From Anaeramoeba flamelloides (taxonomy: Eukaryota; Metamonada; Anaeramoebidae), in the NCBI GenBank assembly GCA_027625915.1, contig JANTQA010000063.1:6219501-6283500 (forward strand): a stretch of 64,000 nt of DNA, read 5' to 3'. The notes under the pieces were generated by a model. It did not search any database, was not told the DNA's origin, and saw nothing but the letters and a program-made list of their open reading frames with translations. Shown here in pieces: positions 44,912 through 56,823 of the stretch. Numbering within the stretch: the stretch's first letter is position 1; each line of letters begins with the position of its first letter. The translations under genes and the position numbers were made by a program.

Positions 44912-47900
44912 ATGGGACAAACTTTGAGCACGTTTCCCAACATACCAAAACTCAGCAAAAAAAAACTCACTTCTCGAATCAAAAGATTGGATATTAGCAG
45001 TGAAGGTGTGTTACATATCCTTCCTTCTACAGCGATTATCCAAGCCAACAAAAAGTCTGTCGAGGTCTTAGGCCGAACCAGAACTTTAATTATTAACAAG
45101 TCGATCAAAAACATTCTACCTCAACAACAACCACACTTGAGTCTTTCCACAGATGACTTCTTGGTGGAAATGGGGAAAAAAATTCACAAAATCAAGCACT
45201 CTTTTCTTGATCTGGTTTTTGCTTTTCAAAAACTCGAGGGGAACACAGACAATAACAGAAATAATTGCCTTACTGAAATCCTTCCTGTCGAAAAGGATCA
45301 TAAAAATGCAAATGAAAATAAAAATAAAAATGAAAATGAAAATCAAAAAGAGAAAGATCAAAAAAAACAAAAAGAAAAAAAAAAAAAAAACAAAACAAAA
45401 AGAAAAATCAAAAGAAAAAGAAAAAGAAGCAAAAAAATTCAATATAAAAAAAGTCACAGTAAAAAAACTCAAAACCAAGGGGAAGAAAGAAAAAAAAAAA
45501 AAAAAAAACAAAAAACCCAAAAACAGGATCAAAAAAGACACATTAATATGGGTGAACGCTGTGGTCATACCCTTTTTAGTAAACCGCAAACTCTATTATG
45601 AAGTTTGGTTTCGGCCAACAAACCGACCAAAGAGGCTAATCAAAAAAAATGCAACTATTCAGCACCTTACGGAAAGTTGTTATAACTTACAAAAACAAAT
45701 AAAAAAATTTCAAAAACACAGACCACGATCCCCTTTAAATAATGATTTGGACAACACCCGAACGACTCTAACAGGTTGTGTTCAAAACAATAATTTGCTA
45801 ACCTCCCAAATCGATCAAATTAATTTGGAAATTAAAGAGCTTAAGAATTTAATTTCCAAAAGATCAGCCTCGTTTATCAACGAACACAATGAAACAATGG
45901 AGAACAAAAAGAGTAATAAAAATGGAAACGGCAATAAGAAAAATAACCACAAAAGAGTGAAACAAAAACAAAAACAAAAAGAAAAAGAAAAAGAAATTGA
46001 AAAAGAAAAAGAAAATTATAGCTTCAAAACAGAGTTAGAAACATACCTGTATCGATTGAACTTGAAAAATAAAAAATTGCAGTTTGAATTAAAAAAAAGA
46101 CAAGGCACAACTTTGTCAAGTCAAATAATGTATCGCGTGAATGAATTGAAACTCAAGTCAAACAAATTCAAGGGTGTAACGAAGAATTTAACAAACCAAA
46201 AAAAATTTATTGACACCGAAATCATCCAAAAAAAGTTACAAATGGAATACATCATCCAAAATAGAAACGAACGTTTTTGTAAAAGTGAAGAGTTCCAAAT
46301 CCTAAATCAAGAAAAAAAAACTATAAATCAATCTTTGGAAGAAACCCAAAAAAGAATCAATATTTATTTGAATTACTTAAAATCAACAAGAAATGAAAAT
46401 CAACAACAAAGTGTCCGAATGACTTTGTCGAATCAAATAAAAAAAATTATTCATAAAAACAACCAACTCATGCTCGAAATCAACAAGTTGAAATCCCATT
46501 ATCAAGATTTGCAAGACTCAACAGAATCAGATTCTCTTAATTTATCTTCAGTAAGATTATTTCTTTTATTTCTATTTTTGTATAATTGTAAACCCTTTTC
46601 AGGTCTAGCTGCCATTTCGAAAATTACTACCACTGTTAGATTAAAATTTCCATTTTTTACTAAAGTTATCCTCAATAACCATTTCATCTTGAAAGAACAA
46701 AATTTTTTTTTAAAAAAGAAAGTTTCTTGTACAATTAAGATTTTAACTTTTTGGTTTTTTCGTTTTGTTCAGAAAGCACAATAACAAAATTTGTTTAATG
46801 TCTGGACCTAACCCTAGATTTGTCTATAATTAAAGTTTGTTGCAATTTAGGTGTAAATTATATTAGTTCTACATGTTTCAAATGGTTTCTGTGACTCGAA
46901 AAAATCTGTTAAAATTATTATTAAATAATAACCTATTGCATTTTTTACGATTGGATCACAATTATAAATTTATGATTTTCGAAAATTGTTATTTTGAACA
47001 AAGTCGTAATTACATTTTCTCAAATCCTAAAAATAGAAACTCAAAATATTATTATTAAAGTATTTAATAATTCATTCTTTTGAACTTTTAAAAAGTAACT
47101 ATTTTTTCAATTTTTTAATTTCAAAGATTAATTCATTAATTATCAACATAAAAACCTAAAATATTGATTATTTTTTGGTTTCCTTTTTTATGAAACTTGC
47201 TCTATTCTCAATATATTCCCAATATGTGAAAATAATTTATCAAAAAGAATCTATTGATTAATTCTAAGAATTCATTATTTCTTTTTTTAAAAAAATCAAA
47301 TTTTTTTGTTAATAATTTACATTTCAATACAAATTTAATAAAGATATTGCTTCAACTTTGAAGCTCTGAAGGTTGATGGTAAAACCTTTAAATTTTTCTC
47401 GAAGTGAAATGAAAATTTTTCTCTGAAATTCCTCGAGTTTTTATGAATACAAGGATCATTTCTAATTGATGAGATCAACTTTTGAACTATTTTACTAAAT
47501 TAATCGAGGTGAATGGATATTAATTTGTAAGAAATTTGTGACTGATTTATTGATAAATCTATCAATTCTTTCAAAATCATTTTGTTTCAAGTCAAATATT
47601 TCAAGACCAAAAATGTAATAATTTATTGTTCAATAAGATTTATAATAGAATTTTTAGAGACAATTGAACCATGGTGCACTAATGTGATTTACATTCAATG
47701 GCAACATATTTTTATTTTAGACTTCTTCACGGAAGACGCTAATTCCTTAAAGATCGAAGATTTTTTTTATCTAGAAAAATATAAAATAGGACTAAACCCC
47801 AATTCAAAATTTTTAAGACACCAAAATTCAATACTTGTAAAAAAAATTTTATTTAATCAAAATCGAGAAGAAATATCAAAAATGAACCATTCACAAATTG

Positions 47901-49797
47901 GAATGTTAACAATGGTTTATAAATTATAATACCCACAAAACAAAAAATAAATAATTATCAAAACAAATAAATCAAGATTTGTGTTAACAATTTTGGAGAT
48001 AAGCCCAACAAAAAAATGTATTTTGATAAATTTTTAAGGGTTAGATAAAACCTCATGTAATCTGTTAAAGAGAGAATTTTGAATTTACTAAATTTGAGAC
48101 TTCTAATTCAAAGAGTATCTAAAATAGATACAGTCATCCGAAGTATTTGAATCTTAATTTAGTTTTCTAAAAAAAAAAAAAAAAAAAAAAGAAAAGAAAG
48201 AATAAAAAATAAAGAAGTGGGGAAAAAATGATGGAAAGAAAAGAATGAAGAGTGAAAAAATAAAGAGGTTTAAAATAATTGTTAGAGAGACCTGAAATTT
48301 TCTGGTTTAAGTGAATTTGCTGATAGTTTTTATTTTGTCTTGAGCTCGTTTTTCCTAATTGCGTGTTGAGTCATGTTGTTCAGAAAATATTCTATTGTAA
48401 CGTCATGGATTTCTTTTATGTTCATTTTCCTCAATAATTCATCTGTGTCTTTTTTGACTATTATGTTAAAGTCAAAAATTTTGATTTTTTTGATTTGTTT
48501 TTTCCAGTGTTTTCTGGTTCTCTCATATTTTTCACAGTCCCAAATAAAGTGGTCTATGTCATCAACTTTTTTGTAACAGCACGGACATAATTTGGAATTT
48601 ACTCCCTTTTCCCCATCTATATGTGTATCTATTCAATCCATTACAAAAGGATTTGAGTTTGAATAATGTAGTTGATGATTTCCAGTTTAAGTAGGGCTGT
48701 TTTTCTTTGAATTTTTCTGGGAACTGGCTCATCTTTAGGTATTTTTTTTTTAGTTTCCAGTTCTCGTACCCTTTGTATGAATTGACTTTGTCTTGTATTG
48801 ATTTTATATAGGCTTGATGAAATTTTTTCTTTATTTCAATTTTCCCCATGTCTTCTCAATCAATACCTGCAATTTCATCCAGTGTTAGGTCTTCAGCAAA
48901 AAAATGTATTGGTAAATTTGTTAAAGTTCTATACAATTATTGATCGATCAATGGTTTAGATACCCATTAACATAATTTTATTTGGGTTCTTCACTTTAAA
49001 AGAGCACAACTTTATACATAATATCAACTGTTGGAAAAAATTGTTTGATCAAACGAAACAAAGTTACGTAATTCAAAAAATAATCCAAACAATAAAAAAC
49101 TAAAAGAAGATGAAAAAATGATTTTCATATTGTATAAAAATCAAATTTATTTTTAATTTGAATGAAATTGTATTATTGTGATTCTTTTAACTGTTTTAAC
49201 TGTGTTGAAAAATTTTTGGATTTTAATTTAGAATTGGAATTTGAATTTAACCAACACTTAGTAGCATAAAGGACGATACCATCCCCGTAAAATTAAATAT
49301 TACTCAAATATATACTTATAATATACCCCATAAAATTATTGCTTTGTGATTAATATTGATTGGAAATTTTTCAAAAAATTTACATAAAAAAATAAATAAA
49401 ATGATTAAAACTGTTACATAATAAAAGCAAAATATTTTTTTTCTACAAAAAAATGAAAAAAGCGTTTTTAAAAAAACATGAAAAATTCAGAAATCATTTT
49501 TGCTCTTGTGAAAAACTGAAAGATCCCCCCCCAAAAAAAAAACAAAAAAAAAAATTAGTTTTAATTAATAGCAACCATCTTTATTTTTTAAACAACAAAA
49601 AAAAAAGGAATGTTTAAAAAATTATCAAAACTAATCAATAAAAAAAAAAAAAATTAGAAAATCAAAATTATTTAATTTGGAGATCTACGAAATGGATCAA
49701 ATTTTAAATTTATTACAACTTTTTGAACAACTGTTTTATAAAGAAAAATAAAATAAATCCAAAAACCTTTTTAAAAAACAATCATTATTTCTTTCTA

Positions 49798-49839
<42 letters not shown>

Positions 49840-52800
49840 TTTTGTCACCCATAATAACATTATAACCTATTACTAATCATATAAAAAATTATTATCTAAT
49901 TAGGATGAAGATGATCAGGTCACAGACAAATCAAAATTATTACATCCAATTATGGAGATAGTAAAAATGAGTCCAAAATCTCAAGATGATTTTTTGTTGA
50001 GAAAAAAATTATCAGGAATTAACAATATGAATCAAAGGAGACAAAATCTATTAAAAATCCAAGGAAAAGCACAATCCCCATTATCTAATGATTTTATTGT
50101 CCGTTCTCAATCTTTAAGGTAAATAATAAAAATCAAACAATTCTTTTTCTTTATTAATTATTTATTTTATATTTTTCAAAGTTAAAGATCTAAACAATAA
50201 CAATACCAAAACAATTTGTAAAAAAAAAAAAAAAATATTTTGATAAAAATTTAGACTTTTAAGAACATAATTTGGAAATGAGAAAATTATCTGCAAAAAT
50301 CAATTCTAAAAAAAAAAAATAATTTCATTTTTCGACTAATCTTTTAAATAGAGAAACAATATGAATTAGTGTTCAAAACTTTATCAAAAAAAAGAAAAAA
50401 AAAAAAATACTCTTTTTTATTGTTTATTACGAAAGGCGAATTCAACACAATTACCCCCGGTTTACCGTTAGGTTTTTTTTACTTTAAGAAATAAATAGAA
50501 AATTGAAGAAATTTTCGTTTTATTTTTTAAAGTAAAAAAAAAAGCCGTTAGCTTTTTTTTAATTTCAAAGAAATGCACTCTACGGCACTTTCTGAAACCC
50601 GAAATTTATTTAGAGCTTTTTTACCCTAGATCTAATGTAGGTAAGATTATAATCATCAGATAGCTATTCTTTAAAAAATGAAAAAAAATTATTTTTTTTT
50701 AAGCAAGTAAGCACATTCAACCATTTTGAAAAATTTTAATTGTGTAGAAACCGTACTGAAAAATATTTTTTGAGTACCACCAGATATTGGAACTTTGAAA
50801 CCAAAACATCATTCGCTGTTCTCTTTGTGAAAAGAAAACGAACGAACCCAAAGTAATTCAGAGTTGAATCTTTCACTTTTTCAATTTTTTGAACATTTTT
50901 TTTGATTACATTTTTGGATTTATTAAATTTGGTTTTGGATCTAGAAATGTGTTTATACGAACGAGCGAAATTAATCCAAGAGTAAATCCAAAAAAATAGA
51001 CCTGAAAGGTGTGTATTTGAAACAAAACCTTTCTTTTTTAAAACTCAAATACAAAAGATCACCTTTCCAAATAAATTTGTTGAAATCAAAAATGAAAAAA
51101 AAAAAAAAATCGATCAAAGACTATTTTCGAAGATTTGTTTTATTTTTCATCTTAATTTGTATGAACCCAAACAATTATAACTTTGGATTTCTCGCTTTAT
51201 TACTATTTATTATTATTGTACAAAACATTTTTTGACAAATTTGCTTTCAAAATTCTAATTTCAAATATTTCTTATCAAACAAAACCAAAATAAAGAATAC
51301 TATTTCAAAAATTAAAATAAAGGGGTTGAATACTCAAAATCAAAAAAACAGTTACAAAAGATTCAACCCAAAATTAAAAAAAAAAATTAGAAAAAATTTC
51401 AATCAGATTCAGAATTATTTTTCGTTCCCAATTTAATAAAAAATAAATAAATATAAAATCAAATGAATTCGTCCAATACATCTTTATTTTTGAGGAGGAA
51501 TTTAAAAAAACATCCTATTTTCTCAAACCAAAACTAAGAATTAGATGAATTCAATGAAAATATGATTTTTAAATTCATTTTGGAAATTCTTTAGAAATAA
51601 AAAGTAATTTGTTTCTCAAAGATTTTTCAAATATAAGTATTTCTATAAAGAACTAAAAATAAAACCAAATTAAGAATAAGTAATTGTGTTAAATGTTATA
51701 GATAAGATCTAGAAATAAATGATTTGTATTTATTTTTTCAAGCTCAATTTTTCCATTTTTATAGATTTCCATTTTTTTAGTTGGTATGAAAATATATTCT
51801 ACTCGGATATAGTCCACTCTTGTATTTATTAAAAAATCAATGTATTTTATTAAAGAAATGATTTGAAGAATTCAGTTTCACATAAATTGTGGCACTTAAA
51901 ATTTGAAAAATGCACTTACTTACTTCAACAAAAACAAGAAAAAGAGAAAGAAAAGCAACAAACAAAAGAGAATAAAAAATAACGAAAAAAAATAAAAAAA
52001 AGCAAAAATGTAATTAAAAATTTTTTTTTGCACCAGAGGTTTGGAACAGGTTGTAGGTTGTTTCCTTTTGATGTAGAAAATTATTTGTTCGCCACCATAA
52101 AACCACTTGTTTGTGTAATACCGTATTTGACAGAAGTTGATCCCACTACAAGGTATTATTACTGTAACTGTTAGATGTTACTACAAGTCAATTGTGCATA
52201 AGAAAAAAATGGATATTGCCACAGCCATTTCTCTTCTTCAATACTTTGCGCACCAAATTAGAACCACACTGTCAATTAATTTTCTTACTCTCTACTTTTT
52301 AATTAAAAATAAAATACAAAAACTAAAAGGAAAAAAAATTCTTTTTAAGAGAAAAAAAAGAAAAATCAAAAACATTAAATGGAAAAATGATTCAAATTAA
52401 TTCCTTCGAAACTTTATTAGAAGAAACTTAATTATTAATTTCATATAATAATATCTTATAATAATAAAAATAAAAATGTTTTTTTCTTACATTAACTTCA
52501 TGTTCAATTAAAAAAAAAAAATAAAAATGATTTTAAATATTCTAATTACTTGAATTATTTTCAATTCAAAATAATTTCTTCAAAAATATAAAGTATTTAT
52601 TCGATGAAAATTTAATAAATCTATCTCATATTTATAGAGAAAAAAACAAAATTAAATGCAAAATTTCTTTTTTTTTAATAACATCTAAATTTTTATTTCA
52701 AAACATTTATTATTTCTATTTCTAAAAAATTTATAGCCACCTACGGGAAAATAACAACAATATTGATTTACCAAATTTTACCCGCAAAAAGAAAAAATCA

Positions 52801-54421
52801 CTACTTTTCAAAGACATTTTAAAAGAAAACACATTTGAAGAATTATTTAATTATCCACTTGCAATTCAATATTATAAGGAATATCTTTCTGAAAGAATGA
52901 TAATTGAACCATTTTTATTTTATTGTGATGTGCAAGATTTCAAAAAGTGTTTTAACCAAGAAGTATAATTTAATTTGATTTATTTAATTTTTGTACTATT
53001 TTTTTTTCAATATAACACCCACATTCTAAATTAAATTTTCATTTATTTACCAATCATTTTTAAAAACATAATAATAATAAAATATATAAAAGGATGCTGA
53101 TGAACTAACAGCATATTTTTTAGACAATTATATTTATAAAATGTCAACATTTTCACTTGACATTAAAGAAGAAACAAGAAAGAATATTATTAAAAAATGG
53201 GCTGAAGATGATTTTAGTGTTGATATCTTTGAAGAAATTGAAAAAAAATATTATCATGTACTTTCAAATCAATATTTTAAAGAATTTCAAAAAAGTTATT
53301 TGTATTCTGAACTTGAAAAATGCACTATCAGTGAAAATTATAGATATACAAATAATAATTACTTTGATGCAGAATTATGCTCTCAAAACATTCAAAGTGA
53401 AACCTTAAATTCAATTATTAAATATAATAAAAATGAACAAAACCAACAAAATGAACAAAATGAACAAAATGAACAAAATGAACCAAATCAACCAAACGAA
53501 CCAAACGGACCAAACGAACAAAATGAACAAAATGAGCAAAAAGATCAAAAAGAACAAAATGAACAAAAAGAACAAAATGAACAAAACAAACAAAATGAAC
53601 AAAACCAAAAAAATCAACAACTACAGCAACTTCAAATCAAAGAAAAAAAAGCGAGCAAAATTGATAAAAATTTAATTTCTCAATTACTTTTAATGTTGAA
53701 TCATAATTATACAAATAATTATGGCAGTATAAATTGTGAAAAACTAACTTTATCACTTCCTTATAAAAAATTTTTAGTTAATTGTTCAGAATTGCAAAAT
53801 ATTGATTTACAAAAATTATCCCAACAGAGCATTTCAACAAAGAAGAGTTTTTTTATCAATTTATATAACATATTATTGGTGCATTCTTTGTTGAATAATG
53901 AAATTCCAAAAAACTACAATTCCTATAAACAGTTCTTAAATTATAGTAAATATAATCTAGGTGGCTCAATAATTAGTTTATCTGATATCAAATTTGGGAT
54001 TTTCAAATTGGGCTCATTAAAAAAAAATAAAAAATATTTATTGCCCAAAGAATTGAAAAAACTGGAATTTAATACACCAGATCCTAGAATACATTTTTCT
54101 TTAATTTCGCCGACCGAGCAATCTCCAATTCTAGATATCTTCGATAGCGATACTTTATATGATAAATTAAATCAAACCACAGAAAAATATATCTCTAAAA
54201 ATGTTTTGATCGATAGCGAAAAAGAAATCATTTCATTACCACCAATTTTTACCAAATACTATTCTGATTTTGGGTTAAATGTTTCCCAATCCATTTTTTG
54301 GATTCAGAATTATATAAAATCAAATAATGTTATCAATATGATCAATTATTCAATACAGCCAATGCAACTAAAAATAACCCAAGAAATTAAATTTATTTCA
54401 GATGATGAATTAACAAAATAA
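44912..54421 (+). CDS. PAS - coiled coil - RGS - DUF547 signalling protein
   Basis: Exons: 44912-46550, 49904-50118, 52737-52962, 53093-54421. Introns are 3353, 2618 and 130 nt; splice phases agree (about 1,135 aa). The N-terminus MGQTLST fits N-myristoylation. A PAS fold follows: VLHILPSTAIIQANKKSVEV to about residue 74, then, after a long Lys-rich insertion, the last strands WVNAVVIPFLVNRKLYYEVW near residue 220. Next come coiled coils (about 240-545). The RGS domain (52.78-53.32 kb) has NTFEELFNYPLAIQYYKEYL and IIEPFLFYCDVQDFKKCF, as expected for a G-alpha GTPase activator. After a Gln/Asn/Glu linker, DUF547 (53.69-54.37 kb) has KSFFINLYNILLVHSLL, LGGSIISLSDIKFGI, DPRIHFSLISP and YYSDFGL. 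Oddity: PAS halves are in different frames, with one extra base in the A-rich tract at about 45.37-45.5 kb. It probably acts at a membrane in G-protein signalling. Confidence 0.8.
47330..47935 (+). pseudogene. Degenerate coding repeat R9, copy 3 (in the RGS gene intron)
   Basis: A 116-codon stop-free stretch ends at 47929 (FLETIEPWCTNVIYIQWQHI, then ILDFFTEDANSLKIEDFFYL, then KMNHSQIGMLTMVYKL). It has no ATG at its 5' end and matches the peptides of R9 copies at 25075 and 33830. It is the best preserved copy. Family unknown. No evidence that it is an exon of the surrounding gene. Confidence 0.4.
48330..48897 (-). mobile_element. 5'-truncated LINE (non-LTR retrotransposon) 3' end
   Basis: On the minus strand the C-terminal part of a LINE ORF2-type protein is visible: KSIQDKVNSYKGYENWKLKK, then KSFCNGLNRYTYRWGK. 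In a neighbouring frame follows KLCPCCYKKVDDIDHFIWDC then EKYERTRKHWKKQI. The zinc knuckle C-x2-C-x8-H-x4-C and the following ExxR..W helix are typical of LINE C-termini. At least one frameshift (near 48605) and an early stop (near 48855) make it dead. Reverse transcriptase is absent, so it is 5' truncated. It abuts family B fragment B6 and lies in the first intron of the PAS-RGS gene. The frame ends in TAA at 48330. Confidence 0.65.
48895..49230 (+). mobile_element. Family B fragment B6 (right part only)
   Basis: Starts abruptly at AAATGTATTGGTAAATTTG, a sequence internal to family B, directly after the LINE. It runs to a family B right end (GGATTTTAATTTA). The left half is missing. It matches B5 more closely than B1-B4, so there are at least two subfamilies. 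Confidence 0.55.
49800..49838. repeat. (ATT)n microsatellite
   Basis: Thirteen ATT units about 65 bp before exon 2 of the PAS-RGS gene. Confidence 0.85.
50440..50630. repeat. Modular repeat R10, copy 3 (intronic)
   Basis: CCGTTAGGTTTTTTTTACTT and the inverted AAAAAAGCCGTTAGC blocks plus GCACTCTACGGCACTTTC match modules of copies 1 and 2. Confidence 0.45.
50706..51405 (+). repeat. Dispersed direct repeat R5, copy 2 (uninterrupted, intronic)
   Basis: Same orientation and order as the copy at 16668-18725 but without the TTAA element. Blocks at about 51125-51185 and 51285-51365 are nearly identical to the other copy. A 74-codon frame (51011-51235) is not kept open in copy 1. Confidence 0.6.
52030..52400 (+). 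pseudogene. Coding-like patch in an intron
   Basis: Two adjacent plus frames each carry protein-like sequence (FGTGCRLFPFDVENYLFATI near 52040; MDIATAISLLQYFAHQIRTT near 52209). The second is stop-free for 87 codons to 52400 but opens at TTG. No family recognised, and no fit to the splice phases of the surrounding gene. Confidence 0.25.
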
Positions 54422-56823
54422 TTATTATTATTATTATTATTATTTTTTTTTTTTTTTTGAAAATAAGTTAATAAATTAATCTGAATTTGTTTATTTATTT
54501 ATTCATTTGAACTTTATTCGTGTTTAAATCTTTTATTAATTTAATAAATATTATAATATAACTAGTTATTGATCCTGTTAGATAGAGACATAAAATGAAA
54601 AATTTTTTAAATTAAATTTGAAAAATAAAAGATGTTGTTTCAAATTTACTATTAAACAGCAAAATCAGAATTTGATACAAAATAAAATATCAACAAAGAT
54701 AACTGCTTCGTATTTACTTGTATTTGACACATTAATTGGAAAAAAAAATTTCTTTTCTTTTCTTTTTATTTTTTATAAATGACGGCTCCGAATTTAGAAT
54801 TATTAAATTTATTTCAAAGAGATGTTATATTGTAAAATTCTATTTTGAAATTGGTTTTCTAAAAACCAAAATCAAACAAACCAAATATAAATTTGAACTC
54901 CTTTGAATATGAAAATAAATAAAATATCAAAACGAAATTTTATGTTTTATCACATAAAAAACATAAGGGATATAAATCAGAGTTTTTGCTTGATTTTGTT
55001 ACTTCTAAATTTATTGGAATATTATTATTAACTTTATCTGACTAGTTAAAAAAGTTGAGAGTTAATTTTTAATAGAAAAAAATCACTTTTTTTTGATTTT
55101 CATCTGAAAACACTTACAAATATCCAAAAATGATTTTAGAAAACAAAGATAAAATATACTTAATCAGTGAAATACAATTGTCAATAAGTTTACCTGATAA
55201 ATCATAATACCCTTGTATTTTTATTTACTAAAAATCAGGAGGAAATTAATCAAGTGTGTCGGTGCTTATGAACTTGAAAAAATCACAATTTATTCTTTGC
55301 ATTATAAAATAACAATTGAAAAAGAATTAAAGATAATTTTTTATAAATTTTTATTTGAACAAAATAACATCTAAAAACCAATCAAAATGTGATGTACAAT
55401 CGATCTCGAAAAATAAACCTTGAAAAAAGAGGAATTTTTGTGAAAAAAGTGTCAAAGAGATCAACTCTATTTTCATTATAAATTGTTGTCAATTATAATT
55501 TTGAAAACAACTATTTTTGTTTTGAAGTGTCTGTTTTTTGCACTTTTTGAGCCCTCAAAGATTTATATTTTTACTAATATTTGAATAATAAATGGGAAAA
55601 AATTTTCAATTCATTTTCCTTTTTTTTTTCTTTGAACCGAGAAACTTTAAAAAAAAATAGTTTGAAATTTGATCTCTATTTGTTTGTTTGGTACTTTATT
55701 TGTTAGATACTCTGGTTCTTTTTTTTTTGGTATATTTAGGACTAATTAAGAGTCCAAGATTTTTGTTATGAAAAGGGAACTATCAGATGAAATTTTACCC
55801 CATTTAAATTTCAAATACCAGTATTTTCCAAATGAACTACTATTTGTTTCAAAATAAAAAGATTGAAATTTTCATTCAACTTTCCAAAAAAATCTATCAA
55901 AGAAATAAAATGTCATATATCAAAGTTTCTAATTCTAAGAAGGTGAATTAATTATTTAGACTTCTCTATAGAACTAAATCTTTAAAATGTAACATGATTG
56001 AAAAAACTATTTGAGGAAAGCAGAATGAAAATTTTGTTTCATTTTATTTTGTAAAAAATAGTATTTTCATCTCAGGAATGTTACAAAATCCTTACTTTTT
56101 TAATATATAAAGAGTTAAAAATAACCATAAAGTAGATTATATTAAATTAAATTGATTGTGCAGTTTTAGAAAACAATTTCTTTTAAATTGAAGAAATTTA
56201 AGCATTGGGAATATAAAAGAAGAAACTAAAGTAATTATTTTTTTAAAAATTGGATTTTTTTAATTGCGAATTCTTTTAAACTATTTTTTTGTTTAAATAT
56301 TAAATTTTTTGCCAATTAAGATCCTTAGAACATTTTTTTTCGTTTATTTAAATTTTGTATTTTGATAATTTTTTTTTCTTAATTACATTTTTTCGAAAGA
56401 TCCTTTAAATTTTTTTTTTTTGTTAATTGAATTATTCAATCAAAAGAAGTGTAATTTAACAATATCCTTTTTTGGTGGTAATCCAATTATATTTGTGGAT
56501 CAAATATATGGTAACAAACTCGAACCTTAAGATTTTTTTTTTAACATTAATTGGAAAATAACAGTCTTGAAATAATTATAAATTTGCGAAAGATTAAAAC
56601 CTTGAATAGAGATTCTTGTAAATTTTAGTTTACAAAATAAAAAAAGAATTTATACTTCGTTCATTCAACAAACAGAAAGGATTGATTTGTTTGGAAAAGC
56701 AAAAATAAAAAAAAAGAACCAAACAAAAAAATAAAAAAAACAAAAAAAAATTTAATTTTGATTTTTCACCTTTTGGTCAAATAAAAAGAAAAGAATAAAA
56801 AAAGAAAAAATACTTTTTTTAGT
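54422..56823. other. A+T-rich intergenic DNA between convergent genes
   Basis: An ATT run follows the RGS gene's stop codon. R11 copy 3 lies at 55560-55870 (TTTTACCCCATTTAAATTTC shared with copy 2). No gene. The RGS gene and the CLCC1-like gene converge on this segment, so it holds both 3' ends. Confidence 0.4.

Noticed and set aside
45116-45589. 157-codon minus frame looking like a Phe-rich membrane protein
   Set aside because: Pure antisense of the Lys-rich insertion in the PAS domain; the plus strand has clear domain sequence on both sides.
53411-53675. Minus (ILFILF...) and plus (NKMNKMNK...) frames in the linker of the RGS gene
   Set aside because: Off-frame readings of the NEQNEQ repeat in a real exon.
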